Origin: Bacteroidota bacterium
Lineage (GTDB): Bacteria; Bacteroidota; Bacteroidia; Chitinophagales; LD1
Direction of reading: 5' to 3'
Length of the DNA: 60,944 nt
Assembly (NCBI GenBank): GCA_018267385.1
Contig: JAFDYN010000004.1
Location: 1 to 60,944, forward strand
The notes beneath the pieces are model-generated. The model searched no databases. It saw nothing but the letters and a program-made list of their open reading frames with translations, and had not been told where the DNA came from. Numbering within the stretch: position 1 is the stretch's first letter; every line of letters begins with the position of its first letter. A program made the position numbers and the translations under genes. This document shows, piece after piece, positions 49,837 to 59,700 of this stretch.

Positions 49837-52359
49837 TTATTCAAACGGATTGCCTGTATCGGGATTGATGTTTTCCTTCTTTGTAGTCATCTTGCCAAAC
49901 TTATAAGAGATATTCAAGCCGAAAGACCGGTATGGCACACGGCGGTCGGTCATAAGGTAGTACTGCTGGATGGGGTCATTGATGATCGTGGTCTGATCTA
50001 CATACTCGCCAAAGGGATTGGTAGTAGTAAATGCCACACTCAGCGTCTTCTTCAGAAATTGCTTTCTGATGGCAAAACTATATGACAAGAAAGAAGGGTA
50101 TTTGCCTTGCAATCCTACGCGAGGCGAGTTATAATTTATAAAGAACTCCAGCGCAAAATCTTTCGGTAGTTGCTGTGATATATTGCTGTTGATCTTGTAC
50201 TCCAGGCCTTTGGTCATACCATTGGCTATCTGCGGGCTGATCACATAGCGCTCAAATGTTGTTGCATTGATCGTGATAGACATTTTGATAGGCACCTGTA
50301 TGGAGAGGTAAGCATTGCCTCCGATTTTCTGCTCCGAGCCGATATTCGCAAATTTTGATAGTGATACGGCGGTGTATATGGAGTCTCCTATTGTAAACTC
50401 AGGATAGTAGGTGATCGGTGTTTTGATGTCATGCGTATTGCGCTGATACAGTGCGCCGATGCTCAAGGAGACAAATTTCTCAAAACTCTTCTTATAGGTC
50501 AGGTCGACCTTGTCAGAGGACTCCGGCAGGAGAGATGGATTGCCGGTGGTCATATTATGCGGATCGGCAGAGTTGACAAAAGGATTGAGCTGCCTGTACT
50601 GCGGCCGCTCGATCCGGTGAGAGTAGGCGAGCTTGATAGATTGATTGCCTTTTTTGAATTCATAGGATATCATGGCTGATGGCAGCCATGTACTATAGGG
50701 GGCGATATGGGTATTGGCGGCATTGGAGAAGTAGCCGATATTCTGTGTGTACTCATAGCGCAGGCCGGTTTTGAAGTGCAGATGCTCAAAGAAGGTAAAG
50801 GACCCGGAGGCGTAGCCGGCGTAAATATTTCTGGTGAAGCGGATATTGTAAGCCTGTGCTGTATTGGCAGTGAAGACATCTGAGCCGGGTGTAAGAGATG
50901 ACAGCGATGTCTGTGAGGTAAAATGATCGAGTACTGTTTTAGCTCCGGTCTCTAGTGTAAAAAACTTAGTGAAGGGATCGGCGTAGTCGAGATAAAACTC
51001 TGTTTTGAAATCTGTGCCGGGATTGCTGTTTGACGCGCCCTGATAGGGGTAGGCATCGCCGGCGTGTGTCTGCATGAGCTGGTAGAAATTATTATTGATC
51101 CCATAGCTGGAGGAATATAAGAAGCTTAGCTCCTGGCCTTCCTTTTTGAATAGATGCCGGTAGCCTGCACTCCAATCAAAAGTATAAAAGCCGGAGCGCG
51201 ACCGGGAGTCCGCGATGGTATGCGCCGTAGAAACAGGTGTGCCGACACTATCAGTCACTGTTAGCTGTTGGTCTATCGGTCCTGTATTGAAGGTGCCGCC
51301 GAGATTGGCGCCGAAGTTGAAGTTGAGGTTATTGTTTTTACTCACTTCATAATCCAACCCGAGCCCTGCCAGGCTGCCGTAGCGCTTGTAGTCGCTCTGG
51401 CCTACCTGGAACAGTGAGGTCGTATTGCCGGTCGTATTATCCATGGAGTTTTGGCGACTAGTCGTGTGTGTCACAGAGTTGATCTGCCCATTTCCACTAA
51501 AGAAAATATTGAAACCGACCTTCCCCTTTTTAATGCTGAGATTAAATGATCCGCTCTGTAGTCTGGTACCGCCGGAGAGATTGACCGAGCCATTGATGCC
51601 CTCCATTTTGTCTGTCTTGAGGATGATATTGATGATGCCGCCCAGGCCACTGCCATCATACTTCGCACCGGGGCTGCCTATCACCTCTATGCTCTTGATC
51701 TGATTGGCCGGTATAGCCTTTAGTGCATCTGCCGCATTATTACCAAACATGGTAGACGACTTGCCATTGATCAGAAACTGGATGCTATTATTGCCCGCCA
51801 GCTCTACATTGCCGTCTACATCTACGGAGAGCTGCGGTACTTTTTTCAGCACATCTGTAGCCGAGCCCGACTGCGAGGTCAGGTCATTTTCGGCATTGTA
51901 TACGATCTTGTCGGGTTTGTATTCGACGATAGGTTTATCTGCCACGATGGTCACTGTTTTGAGCTGGCTGCTGGCGCTGCTCATGGTGATGATGCCGAGT
52001 GTGATGGATGGATGTGCGTTATTTATTTGTAAGTGATTGATGACTTTCGGCGCATAGCCAATCAGTGTCACTTCTATCCTGTAGGCCCCCGCTTGCAGAT
52101 CAACTAATGAAAAACCACCATTGTCATCTGTAGTAGACCCGGAGAGGGCACTGTGGCCGGTATCTGTATACAATGCTACCGTAGCATAAGAAATGGCAGT
52201 GGCAGTGGCGGAATCCCGTACCACGCCGCTGATCTGATAGCCGGCTGGCAAGGCTGCCGTGGCGGTCAGGGCCATGCTCCATAACAATAAAAGTGCAACT
52301 AATGGGAGTCTCCCAAAGTATCTCTGATTTGAAGTAAGAAATAAAGGGACTTTGAACAT
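49837..52359 (-). CDS. TonB-dependent-receptor-like outer membrane protein (OMP_b-brl_3)
   Basis: 840 residues. The signal peptide is at about 15-40. A CarboxypepD_reg-like beta-sandwich follows (about 43-130; SGVVRDSATATAISYATVALY, then GAYRIEVTLIGY). The plug domain (about 150-240) has VLKKVPQLSVDVDGNVELAGN and IEVIGSPGAKYDGSGLGGIINII. A C-terminal beta-barrel of the OMP_b-brl_3 type ends in FGLNISYKFGKMTTKKEN. No TonB box is clear. Such proteins import large substrates or build surface structures; there is no SusD partner here. The substrate is unknown. Confidence 0.88.
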   Translation of the reverse strand: MFKVPLFLTSNQRYFGRLPLVALLLLWSMALTATAALPAGYQISGVVRDSATATAISYATVALYTDTGHSALSGSTTDDNGGFSLVDLQAGAYRIEVTLIGYAPKVINHLQINNAHPSITLGIITMSSASSQLKTVTIVADKPIVEYKPDKIVYNAENDLTSQSGSATDVLKKVPQLSVDVDGNVELAGNNSIQFLINGKSSTMFGNNAADALKAIPANQIKSIEVIGSPGAKYDGSGLGGIINIILKTDKMEGINGSVNLSGGTRLQSGSFNLSIKKGKVGFNIFFSGNGQINSVTHTTSRQNSMDNTTGNTTSLFQVGQSDYKRYGSLAGLGLDYEVSKNNNLNFNFGANLGGTFNTGPIDQQLTVTDSVGTPVSTAHTIADSRSRSGFYTFDWSAGYRHLFKKEGQELSFLYSSSYGINNNFYQLMQTHAGDAYPYQGASNSNPGTDFKTEFYLDYADPFTKFFTLETGAKTVLDHFTSQTSLSSLTPGSDVFTANTAQAYNIRFTRNIYAGYASGSFTFFEHLHFKTGLRYEYTQNIGYFSNAANTHIAPYSTWLPSAMISYEFKKGNQSIKLAYSHRIERPQYRQLNPFVNSADPHNMTTGNPSLLPESSDKVDLTYKKSFEKFVSLSIGALYQRNTHDIKTPITYYPEFTIGDSIYTAVSLSKFANIGSEQKIGGNAYLSIQVPIKMSITINATTFERYVISPQIANGMTKGLEYKINSNISQQLPKDFALEFFINYNSPRVGLQGKYPSFLSYSFAIRKQFLKKTLSVAFTTTNPFGEYVDQTTIINDPIQQYYLMTDRRVPYRSFGLNISYKFGKMTTKKENINPDTGNPFE

Positions 52360-52483
52360 ATGACTCCAGGTACCAAAGATTCAATAAAAGCCAATCATAA
52401 AAAGTTAAATCTGAGTGAAGTCATCTTAGTCAATAGAAGAGAAATCAATGCCGGACAGGTGGAACGATAAGCTGGCAGTAAAA

Positions 52484-52514
52484 ACAAAAAGCCCTCACCT
52501 GAGTGAGGGCTTTT
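52484..52514 (-). terminator. terminator of the tRNA gene
   Basis: Minus-strand hairpin AAAAGCCCTCAC-TCA-GGTGAGGGC followed by a TTTTTGTTTTTA run; 2 bases after the tRNA 3' end. Confidence 0.9.
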
Positions 52515-52515
52515 G

Positions 52516-52589
52516 CGGAACGGACGGGGCTCGAACCCGCGACCTCCGCCGTGACAGGGCGGCATTCTAACCAACTGAACTACCATTCC
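52516..52589 (-). tRNA. tRNA-Asp (GTC)
   Basis: 74-base cloverleaf on the minus strand. The acceptor GGAATGG pairs with CCGTTCC (one G-U), followed by a G discriminator as expected for Asp. The D-arm contains AGTTCAGTTGG. The anticodon stem CCGCC/GGCGG closes the loop CTGTCAC, with anticodon GTC at 52555-52553. The T-arm reads GCGGGTTCGAGCCCCGT. No CCA is encoded. A terminator follows at once. Confidence 0.97.
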
Positions 52590-52742
52590 GTTTCTAGGGA
52601 CTGCAAATATAGGGTGTTTTGGAACTTTAGCAACTTTTGAGGCCATAAAAATTTAATTTGCCGGGGGCAGGTCAAGGGGCGTCCTTCTAAATCAATGCCC
52701 CATGCGAATGACTACCAGATTTGCGATGGAAATCACCGCCTG

Positions 52743-53195
52743 TCACAATCCGGGCAGAAACATTCCGCTGCGCCTTCTGTAGGCCGCGTAGCCGGAAAAT
52801 TTCTGCGAAAGCAGGGACTCCTCATAGCTGGCCTTGAAGTAAAATAAGATAAGCAGGCTGCCAAAGACCAGCAGCCGAAGCGTGCACTCAGAATACAACC
52901 CCCAGCCGAGGGCCATAGCCAATATGCCGGTATAGATAGGATGACGCATATATCGGTACACCCCTGTATCTATCAGCATGGCCGTGTGCGTAGGAGTAGG
53001 GAAGGCGGAGAGGCTGCGGCGAAGCTTTGCAATAGAAAGGGCAATGATGATGACTCCTGCTATGGCTAATGCCAGACCGGCATATCTGATCAGGCCCGGC
53101 ACCGCAAAGTCTATGGCGCTGATACGGAAGAGAAAGATGAAAAGCAATACAAACTGTACGGATACGAATGCAATGTCTTTGAAAGGGCGCTTCAT
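52743..53195 (-). CDS. isoprenylcysteine-methyltransferase-type membrane protein
   Basis: About 150 residues from the ATG giving MKRPFKDIAF; an extension upstream to 53243 is less likely. Four hydrophobic segments. The ICMT/PEMT-type pattern is clear: DTGVYRYMRHPIYTGILAMALGWGL (about 86-110) and the C-terminal EESLLSQKFSGYAAYRRRSGMFLP. These are integral methyltransferases using SAM, often on lipids or quinones; the substrate is unknown. Stand-alone gene beside the TPR/LuxR regulator. Confidence 0.88.
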   Translation of the reverse strand: MKRPFKDIAFVSVQFVLLFIFLFRISAIDFAVPGLIRYAGLALAIAGVIIIALSIAKLRRSLSAFPTPTHTAMLIDTGVYRYMRHPIYTGILAMALGWGLYSECTLRLLVFGSLLILFYFKASYEESLLSQKFSGYAAYRRRSGMFLPGL

Positions 53196-53293
53196 GATCT
53201 TGTTTTTCTGGTGTAGAAAGTGACGGCTAAAGGTATCATGCAAAAATACTATGGGGTTGCGCGCCGGCAGGTAACAATTGTTACGCAGCCCGG

Positions 53294-54898
53294 CTACTCC
53301 ATAGCGGCCAGCACAAGATTGAGATTGTCCTCACGGGTCAGGTTCATCTTGCGCCGGATAGTGACACGATGGTTCTCGATATTGCGTGGCGAGCTGGACA
53401 GGAGCGAGGCTATATCTTTAGTATTGAAGCCGGACCTCAGCAACGCACAGACGCGGCACTCTGTAGGGGAGAGGGATGGATGCGCACGATGCAGGCGGAC
53501 GATAAAGCCTCGATGCGCCTCGTCAAATTTTTCGCGGAAGCGGTCCTTTTCTGATTCCTCTTTGGCAAAGGCCTGGTCTATGGCCCGGCTGATAGTCTTG
53601 AAGACGACATCAGATCTGTGTTTCTCTTTGCGTAAGGCCGAGAGGCTCTGCTTGAGGTCTGTGAGTAGCTGCGTGCGCTGCTGCAGGTGATAGGTGGTCA
53701 TATTCAGCTCCTGGGTTTTGAAGTCCAGTTCTGCTTTATGATGATCTACTTCTTTTTGCTTCAGCTCCAGCGCGTGTACGCTATTGATATACTTCACCCG
53801 GTTATTGAGGCCCTCTTGCGCTGCCTTGATCTTGTAGTCATACATCAGCCGGAAATATTGTAGCTCCTTAGCCGTATCACCTGTAGCAGCGTAGTAGAGG
53901 CACCTGCTTTCCGTCAGGTCATGATAGAGTGAGCCGCGGTCAGTATCCGGTATGAGCGCAGCAGCTTTATCCAGGTAGCTTTTAGCTTTGCGCAGCTGCC
54001 CGCGTTCAGTATAAAAGCGGAAAAGCAGCAAGTTAACGTCTATCTCCGGAGTCGCTTTATTGATAGCGCGTGCCCGCTCTATGCAGTCATGCGCATGGCG
54101 CAGCATAGCCTTCTCATCGCCCTGGCCACCCGCTACTTCAGCCTTTATCACAAAGATATTGGTGTACAGGAAGTGATGTGGCGGCAGGTAGTCAAACTGC
54201 TGCATGATGCCCAGCGCCCGGTCAGCGTAGCTGGATGCCAGGATGTATTCTTTTTTCTTGCTGTATAGGTAGCCCAGGTGTACGCATGTGCCTGCCTCTG
54301 CTACGCTAGGCTTATTGCCGTATTCTTTGAATATTTCTACCAGCAGTTCTTTATTGTAAGCTATGCAGTCATCTACCGGCAGGATACGCATGCGTATCTC
54401 GTTCAGATTGGCAGTGGCCAGCAGTGCGCTGCGTACATCACCTATAGACAGCGCGATGCGGTGTGACTCAGTGAGGTGGTCTATACCTTCGGTAAACAGA
54501 TTGAGGTTAGAGCATGCCACCCCGCAGCAGGTAGACGTGACCATAGTGAGCAGCTGATAAGGATGCTGCCGGAATATATACAGTGCCCGCAGGCCATCGT
54601 CCAGGGCCTCAGAGAATTTTGCAAAATGGATCTTCAGCCTGCACTGCGTATGATAGACGAGCGCTTTCTCTTCTTCTTTGCCGTACAGCATGATGTAGGA
54701 CTCGCACTGCAGTAGCAGCTCCTGGCCCTCATTGATATGATTGAGCACGACCTCGCAGAACGCGACCTGCAAGGTGACAGCCATACGCTCATGCTCGGTT
54801 ATTTTCCGCCCGGCCTTGCGGAGATAAGCATAGAGCACATCTCTGCACTCCTGATAGGAGGTAAAATGACGAAATATATCTACTGCCGGCCGATCCAT
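53294..54898 (-). CDS. TPR-repeat regulator with LuxR-type HTH
   Basis: 534 residues. About 400 residues of tandem TPR-like helices come first, including EKALVYHTQCRLKIHFAKFSEALDDGLRALYIF and HLGYLYSKKKEYILASSYADRAL. A coiled-coil linker follows (about 380-450; LELKQKEVDHHKAELDFKTQEL). At the C-terminus is a GerE/LuxR winged HTH: HPSLSPTECRVCALLRSGFNTKDIASLLSSSPRNIENHRVTIRRKM. Cytosolic, with no receiver domain. Bacteroidota have many such TPR-HTH regulators and their signals are unknown. Its targets are not evident from position. Confidence 0.88.
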   Translation of the reverse strand: MDRPAVDIFRHFTSYQECRDVLYAYLRKAGRKITEHERMAVTLQVAFCEVVLNHINEGQELLLQCESYIMLYGKEEEKALVYHTQCRLKIHFAKFSEALDDGLRALYIFRQHPYQLLTMVTSTCCGVACSNLNLFTEGIDHLTESHRIALSIGDVRSALLATANLNEIRMRILPVDDCIAYNKELLVEIFKEYGNKPSVAEAGTCVHLGYLYSKKKEYILASSYADRALGIMQQFDYLPPHHFLYTNIFVIKAEVAGGQGDEKAMLRHAHDCIERARAINKATPEIDVNLLLFRFYTERGQLRKAKSYLDKAAALIPDTDRGSLYHDLTESRCLYYAATGDTAKELQYFRLMYDYKIKAAQEGLNNRVKYINSVHALELKQKEVDHHKAELDFKTQELNMTTYHLQQRTQLLTDLKQSLSALRKEKHRSDVVFKTISRAIDQAFAKEESEKDRFREKFDEAHRGFIVRLHRAHPSLSPTECRVCALLRSGFNTKDIASLLSSSPRNIENHRVTIRRKMNLTREDNLNLVLAAME

Positions 54899-54986
54899 GT
54901 ATACGAGAGAGATATGTCAAATATATGTAGTAACGGCCAGTATGTATGGGTTTTTTGTGGGTTGGTACCTTGATGGTCAAATGTGG

Positions 54987-56456
54987 CTATGACAGGAGTG
55001 CAAGCCGCTCCAACAGCCAGAGCAGCTGTACATCTACACCAGCTATCTGCCGCCAACGCGCATAGTCTGCACGCAGCTCCTCCTGCAGTGATGTCATGGT
55101 TTCTTTCTGCTGGTCTTTGGTTTTGAGCCCGGCGCCGGCATAGCGGAGGTAAAAGTCTATGATGCTGAGCTGCCGTGAATAGTCGCCCGTTTTGATCGCC
55201 TTGACAGAACGGCGCATATTTTTCAGCTCGGTGACAGCCAACGCATATTCATGCCGCATGAGAAATGAGATCGTGTAGACGAAGCGAGAAATGATCTGCA
55301 GGGGTACTGATAGCTCTGCCTCCCTGGGCAGGAGCTTCAGTGCCTCATCATCATTGCCGAGGTAGAGATAGAAATATGCCAGGAAGAGGCGGCCCTGATT
55401 TTTCAGCCGGTTGGCCTCTATCATTGCCTTAAAGTCGTGATAGATCCGGATGCCCTTTTCATATTGCTTCAGGTTGATCTGGTTTACCATATAGTTATGC
55501 ACCGTAGAGAAGAAGTTAGGCCATTTGTATGGAGCGCCCTCTACGATACATTTCTCGAGATGGTAATCTCCTTCCTCGTATTGCCCCTGTATGATCAGCT
55601 CAGTGGCCAGCTGATTTCTCGTAGCAAATCGTGCGCGGTGTGTCAGCACGGCGATGGCCTCCGGACTCTCCGTCAGCTCCAGTGTCTCCCTCAGTACCTC
55701 TATGCGGGTAGGGCCACTCGTCTGGTAGGTCTGCTTTTTCAGCGTAGTGTACCGGGCAAAGACATCCAGATCTGATATATCTGAGAGGTCTATCTGCGTC
55801 TGGCCCGGGGTGCGTGAGTCATGGCCCGGTATCTGACCCGGCACTATGGTACGGAGTATGCTCTCCAGATATGCCTGGCGGGCCTCTATCTCACGGAGGC
55901 GGTATAGAAAGCGCTTTTTCTCCTCGTGCTCCCACGACCGGAGGGCATCGAGCTGCTGGCTGATATTGTCTTGCAGTTTTGGCTGGTTATCTATCATCCA
56001 GAGGGACTTCATTGAATACAGCGCCGCAGACTCTGACAGGCCGATCGTTTCAAAAGACTCCTGATGAGCGGAGGCGGCCTTGATCATATCATCTATATCA
56101 GAGCGGAAGAGCGTCTTGATGCCGCGCTCAAAGTAGGCGCGTGCCAGCCAATAGTTGTAGAGACTGTCATTTTTGGCCAGATGCGCCATAGCCGTGCGCT
56201 CGGCCAGGTATCTGTACAGTATCTCATTCAGCAGGCGCAGTTCATTGCGCAGCAGGTAGTCTTTGGCCTTTGAATACTCTTCGCCGAATACCTTTTTAAA
56301 AAGTGCGGCATTGTCAGGCTCTGCATCTGATTTTGTGTTGATCAAAAGCTGGCGGAAAAGCTTGAGCAGGCCGGGCCTCTTGTGACCGGAGAGCGATGCC
56401 TCGAGGTCTTTGACCTCCTCAGGAGTGAAAGCGCGGATAATATCCAACGTACGCAT
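54987..56456 (-). CDS. TPR-like helical protein of unknown function
   Basis: 489 residues, all-alpha, no signal peptide. The N-terminus MRTLDIIRAFTPEEVKDLEASLSGHK and the first 100 residues resemble a group of Chitinophagaceae proteins of unknown function. The middle is a series of TPR-like helix pairs (YEEGDYHLEKCIVEGAPYKWPNFFSTVHNYMV and FLAYFYLYLGNDDEALKLLP). It may be a scaffold. It lies upstream of the TPR/LuxR regulator on the same strand, 88 bases away, and could be in one transcript with it. Confidence 0.7.
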   Translation of the reverse strand: MRTLDIIRAFTPEEVKDLEASLSGHKRPGLLKLFRQLLINTKSDAEPDNAALFKKVFGEEYSKAKDYLLRNELRLLNEILYRYLAERTAMAHLAKNDSLYNYWLARAYFERGIKTLFRSDIDDMIKAASAHQESFETIGLSESAALYSMKSLWMIDNQPKLQDNISQQLDALRSWEHEEKKRFLYRLREIEARQAYLESILRTIVPGQIPGHDSRTPGQTQIDLSDISDLDVFARYTTLKKQTYQTSGPTRIEVLRETLELTESPEAIAVLTHRARFATRNQLATELIIQGQYEEGDYHLEKCIVEGAPYKWPNFFSTVHNYMVNQINLKQYEKGIRIYHDFKAMIEANRLKNQGRLFLAYFYLYLGNDDEALKLLPREAELSVPLQIISRFVYTISFLMRHEYALAVTELKNMRRSVKAIKTGDYSRQLSIIDFYLRYAGAGLKTKDQQKETMTSLQEELRADYARWRQIAGVDVQLLWLLERLALLS

Positions 56457-56707
56457 GCATCAAATTTATACCTATTGATTTTGAATCCTATATGTTTTTG
56501 TGCGGGAGCAAATGAAATTGTCACAAACCTGAAATTTGAAAATCATCTAATTCGTTGTTTGTGATGGTTTTGTGTGATTTTATTGTCAATCATGGCAACC
56601 CATATGGTATCACAAAGGATAAAAATCTGACATAAAACAAACGGAGGAGAGTCAGACTTTTGTCGTCAAGAAGTAAACCAAAAGTAAATCACTCAACCCA
56701 CCCAATC
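56457..56707. other. divergent intergenic region
   Basis: 251 bases between the TPR-like gene and the collagen-like gene. A/T-rich, with TTTGTGATGG and TTTTGTGTG words, and GGAGGAGAG at 56642-56650 ahead of the collagen gene by 58 bases. It should hold both promoters; no box is clear enough to name. Confidence 0.5.
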
Positions 56708-59700
56708 ATGAGGAAGCTCATATTTTTTCTTGCGTTTGTCTATAGCCTCGGCGTGCTCGCACAGGCTCCCCCCCAAGGTATCAACTACCAGACCATCGTG
56801 CGCAATGCGCAGGGGAATGTAGTAGGTAATACGCATGTGGCGATACGTTTCACGATACATGATCAGACTGCTACAGGCACGGTCGTATTTCAGGAGACGC
56901 ATGCACTGACCACCAATCAGTTTGGACTCTTCAATGCAGTGATAGGTACCGGCGGCGGCAACCTGGCTACAGTGTCATGGGGCAGCGGCCCGAAGTACCT
57001 GCAGGTAGAGGTAGATGTGAACGGCGGTACCAACTATACGGATATGGGTACCACGCAACTAATGAGTGTGCCCTATGCACTCTATGCTGCCAATTCGGGT
57101 GGAGGATCCACAGGTGCTACAGGACCGACCGGTCACACCGGGGCTACGGGTGCCAATGGCAGCACGGGTGCTACGGGCCCTACCGGCGCTAATGGCTCTA
57201 CCGGCGCCACTGGTGCGGGAACGACGGGTCCTACTGGTGCGAATGGAGCAACAGGTCCGACAGGCGCAGCAGGAACTAACGGTAATAACGGCGCAACGGG
57301 TGCTACTGGCGCAACTGGCGTTGGCGCAACCGGTCCCACTGGTGCGAATGGTGTGACAGGTCCTACAGGCGCAGCAGGAACTAACGGTAATAACGGCGCA
57401 ACAGGTGCTACAGGTCCAACTGGCAATAATGGAGCAACTGGTCCCACTGGCGCGAATGGTGTGACAGGTCCTACAGGCGCAGCAGGAACTAACGGTAATA
57501 ACGGCGCAACGGGTGCTACAGGTCCAACTGGCAATGATGGAGCAACTGGTCCCACTGGAGCAACAGGCGCTAACGGTAACGACGGTGCCACTGGCGCAAC
57601 AGGTGCAAATGGTAATGATGGTGCGACTGGAGCAAACGGAGTAGACGGCGCAACCGGCCCAACTGGTCTTACCGGCGCTAATGGTTCTAATGGAGCTACA
57701 GGCGCGACTGGTCCCACTGGTGCTAACGGCAATGATGGTCCAACAGGTCCTACCGGTGCGAATGGCACCAACGGTTCTAATGGCCCTACGGGTGCTACGG
57801 GCGCAACAGGTGCGAACGGAAATGATGGCGTGACTGGTCCTACAGGTGCAAATGGAAATGATGGTGCCACAGGTCCAACAGGTGCGAATGGCACTAACGG
57901 TTCTAATGGCCCTACGGGTGCTACGGGCGCAACAGGTGCGAATGGCAATGATGGCGTGACTGGTCCTACCGGAGCTAATGGTAATGATGGTGCAACCGGT
58001 CCAACTGGTCTTACCGGCGCTAATGGTTCTAATGGAGCTACAGGCTCGACTGGTCCCACTGGTGCAACTGGCAATAATGGAGCCACTGGTCCTACCGGTG
58101 CAAATGGAATTGATGGTGCTACTGGTCCAACAGGTCCTTCAGGTAATGATGGTGCGACTGGTCCAACTGGTGCTAACGGCAATGATGGTCCAACAGGTCC
58201 TACCGGTGCTGATGGTACCAACGGTTCTAATGGTGCTACGGGTGCTACTGGCGCAACAGGTGCCAATGGAAATGATGGCGCAACAGGTCCAACCGGTCCG
58301 ACAGGATCAGGTGGTGGTGCCACCGGCCCAACAGGTCCTTCGGGAAATGATGGCGTGACTGGTCCTACAGGTGCAAATGGAAATGATGGAGCCACTGGTC
58401 CTACCGGTGCAAATGGAAATGATGGTGCGACAGGTCCCACTGGTGCGAATGGAAACGACGGCGCTACTGGCGCAACTGGAGCAAACGGTAATGATGGGGC
58501 AACTGGTCCAACAGGTCCCACTGGTCCGACAGGATCAGGTGGCGGTGCAACCGGCCCAACAGGTCCTTCGGGAAATGATGGCGTGACTGGCCCTACAGGC
58601 GCAAATGGAAATGATGGAGCCACTGGTCCTACCGGAGCTAATGGTAATGCTGGTGCGACAGGTCCCACTGGTGCGAATGGAAACGACGGCGCTACTGGCG
58701 CAACTGGAGCAAACGGTAATGATGGGGCAACTGGTCCTACAGGCGCAAATGGAAATGATGGTGCGACTGGTCCAACTGGTGCTAACGGCAATGATGGCGT
58801 AACCGGTCCAACCGGCGCTAACGGTAACGATGGTGCGACTGGTCCTACCGGAGCTAATGGAAATGATGGTGTGACAGGCCCTACAGGCGCAAATGGAAAT
58901 GATGGCGCAACAGGTCCCACCGGTCCGACTGGAGCAGGCGGTGGTGCTACTGGTCCGACAGGCCCTTCAGGTAATGACGGTGTGACAGGCCCAACGGGTG
59001 CGAATGGCAATGATGGCGCTACTGGTCCAACTGGTGCTAACGGCAATGATGGTGTAACTGGCCCTACAGGTCCTACAGGCGCCGATGGTACCAATGGTTC
59101 TAACGGAGCTACAGGTGCAACTGGATCTAATGGTAATGATGGTGCTACTGGTGCAACTGGTGCTAACGGCAATGATGGTGTAACTGGTCCTACAGGTGCG
59201 AATGGCAACGACGGTGCTACCGGTGCAACAGGTGCGAATGGAGCAGACGGCGCAACGGGGCCAACTGGTGCTAACGGAAACGACGGTGCGACTGGTCCTA
59301 CAGGCGCGAACGGTAACGATGGTGCCACAGGTCCCACTGGTCCAACAGGATCAGGCGGCGGTGCCACAGGCCCGACAGGTCCTTCGGGTAATAATGGCGT
59401 GACTGGCCCAACGGGTGCGAATGGTAATGATGGCGCTACCGGTCCAACTGGTGCTAACGGCAATGATGGTGTAACTGGTCCGACAGGTGCCAATGGCAAT
59501 GACGGCGCTACAGGTGCAACAGGTCCTTCGGGGAATGATGGCGTGACAGGTGCGACTGGCGCAAATGGTAATGACGGAGCTACTGGCCCGACAGGTGCGA
59601 ATGGCAATGACGGTGCTACTGGTCCAACCGGTGCTAACGGCAATGATGGTGTAACTGGCCCTACTGGAGCTAATGGGAATGATGGCGCTACAGGTCCCAC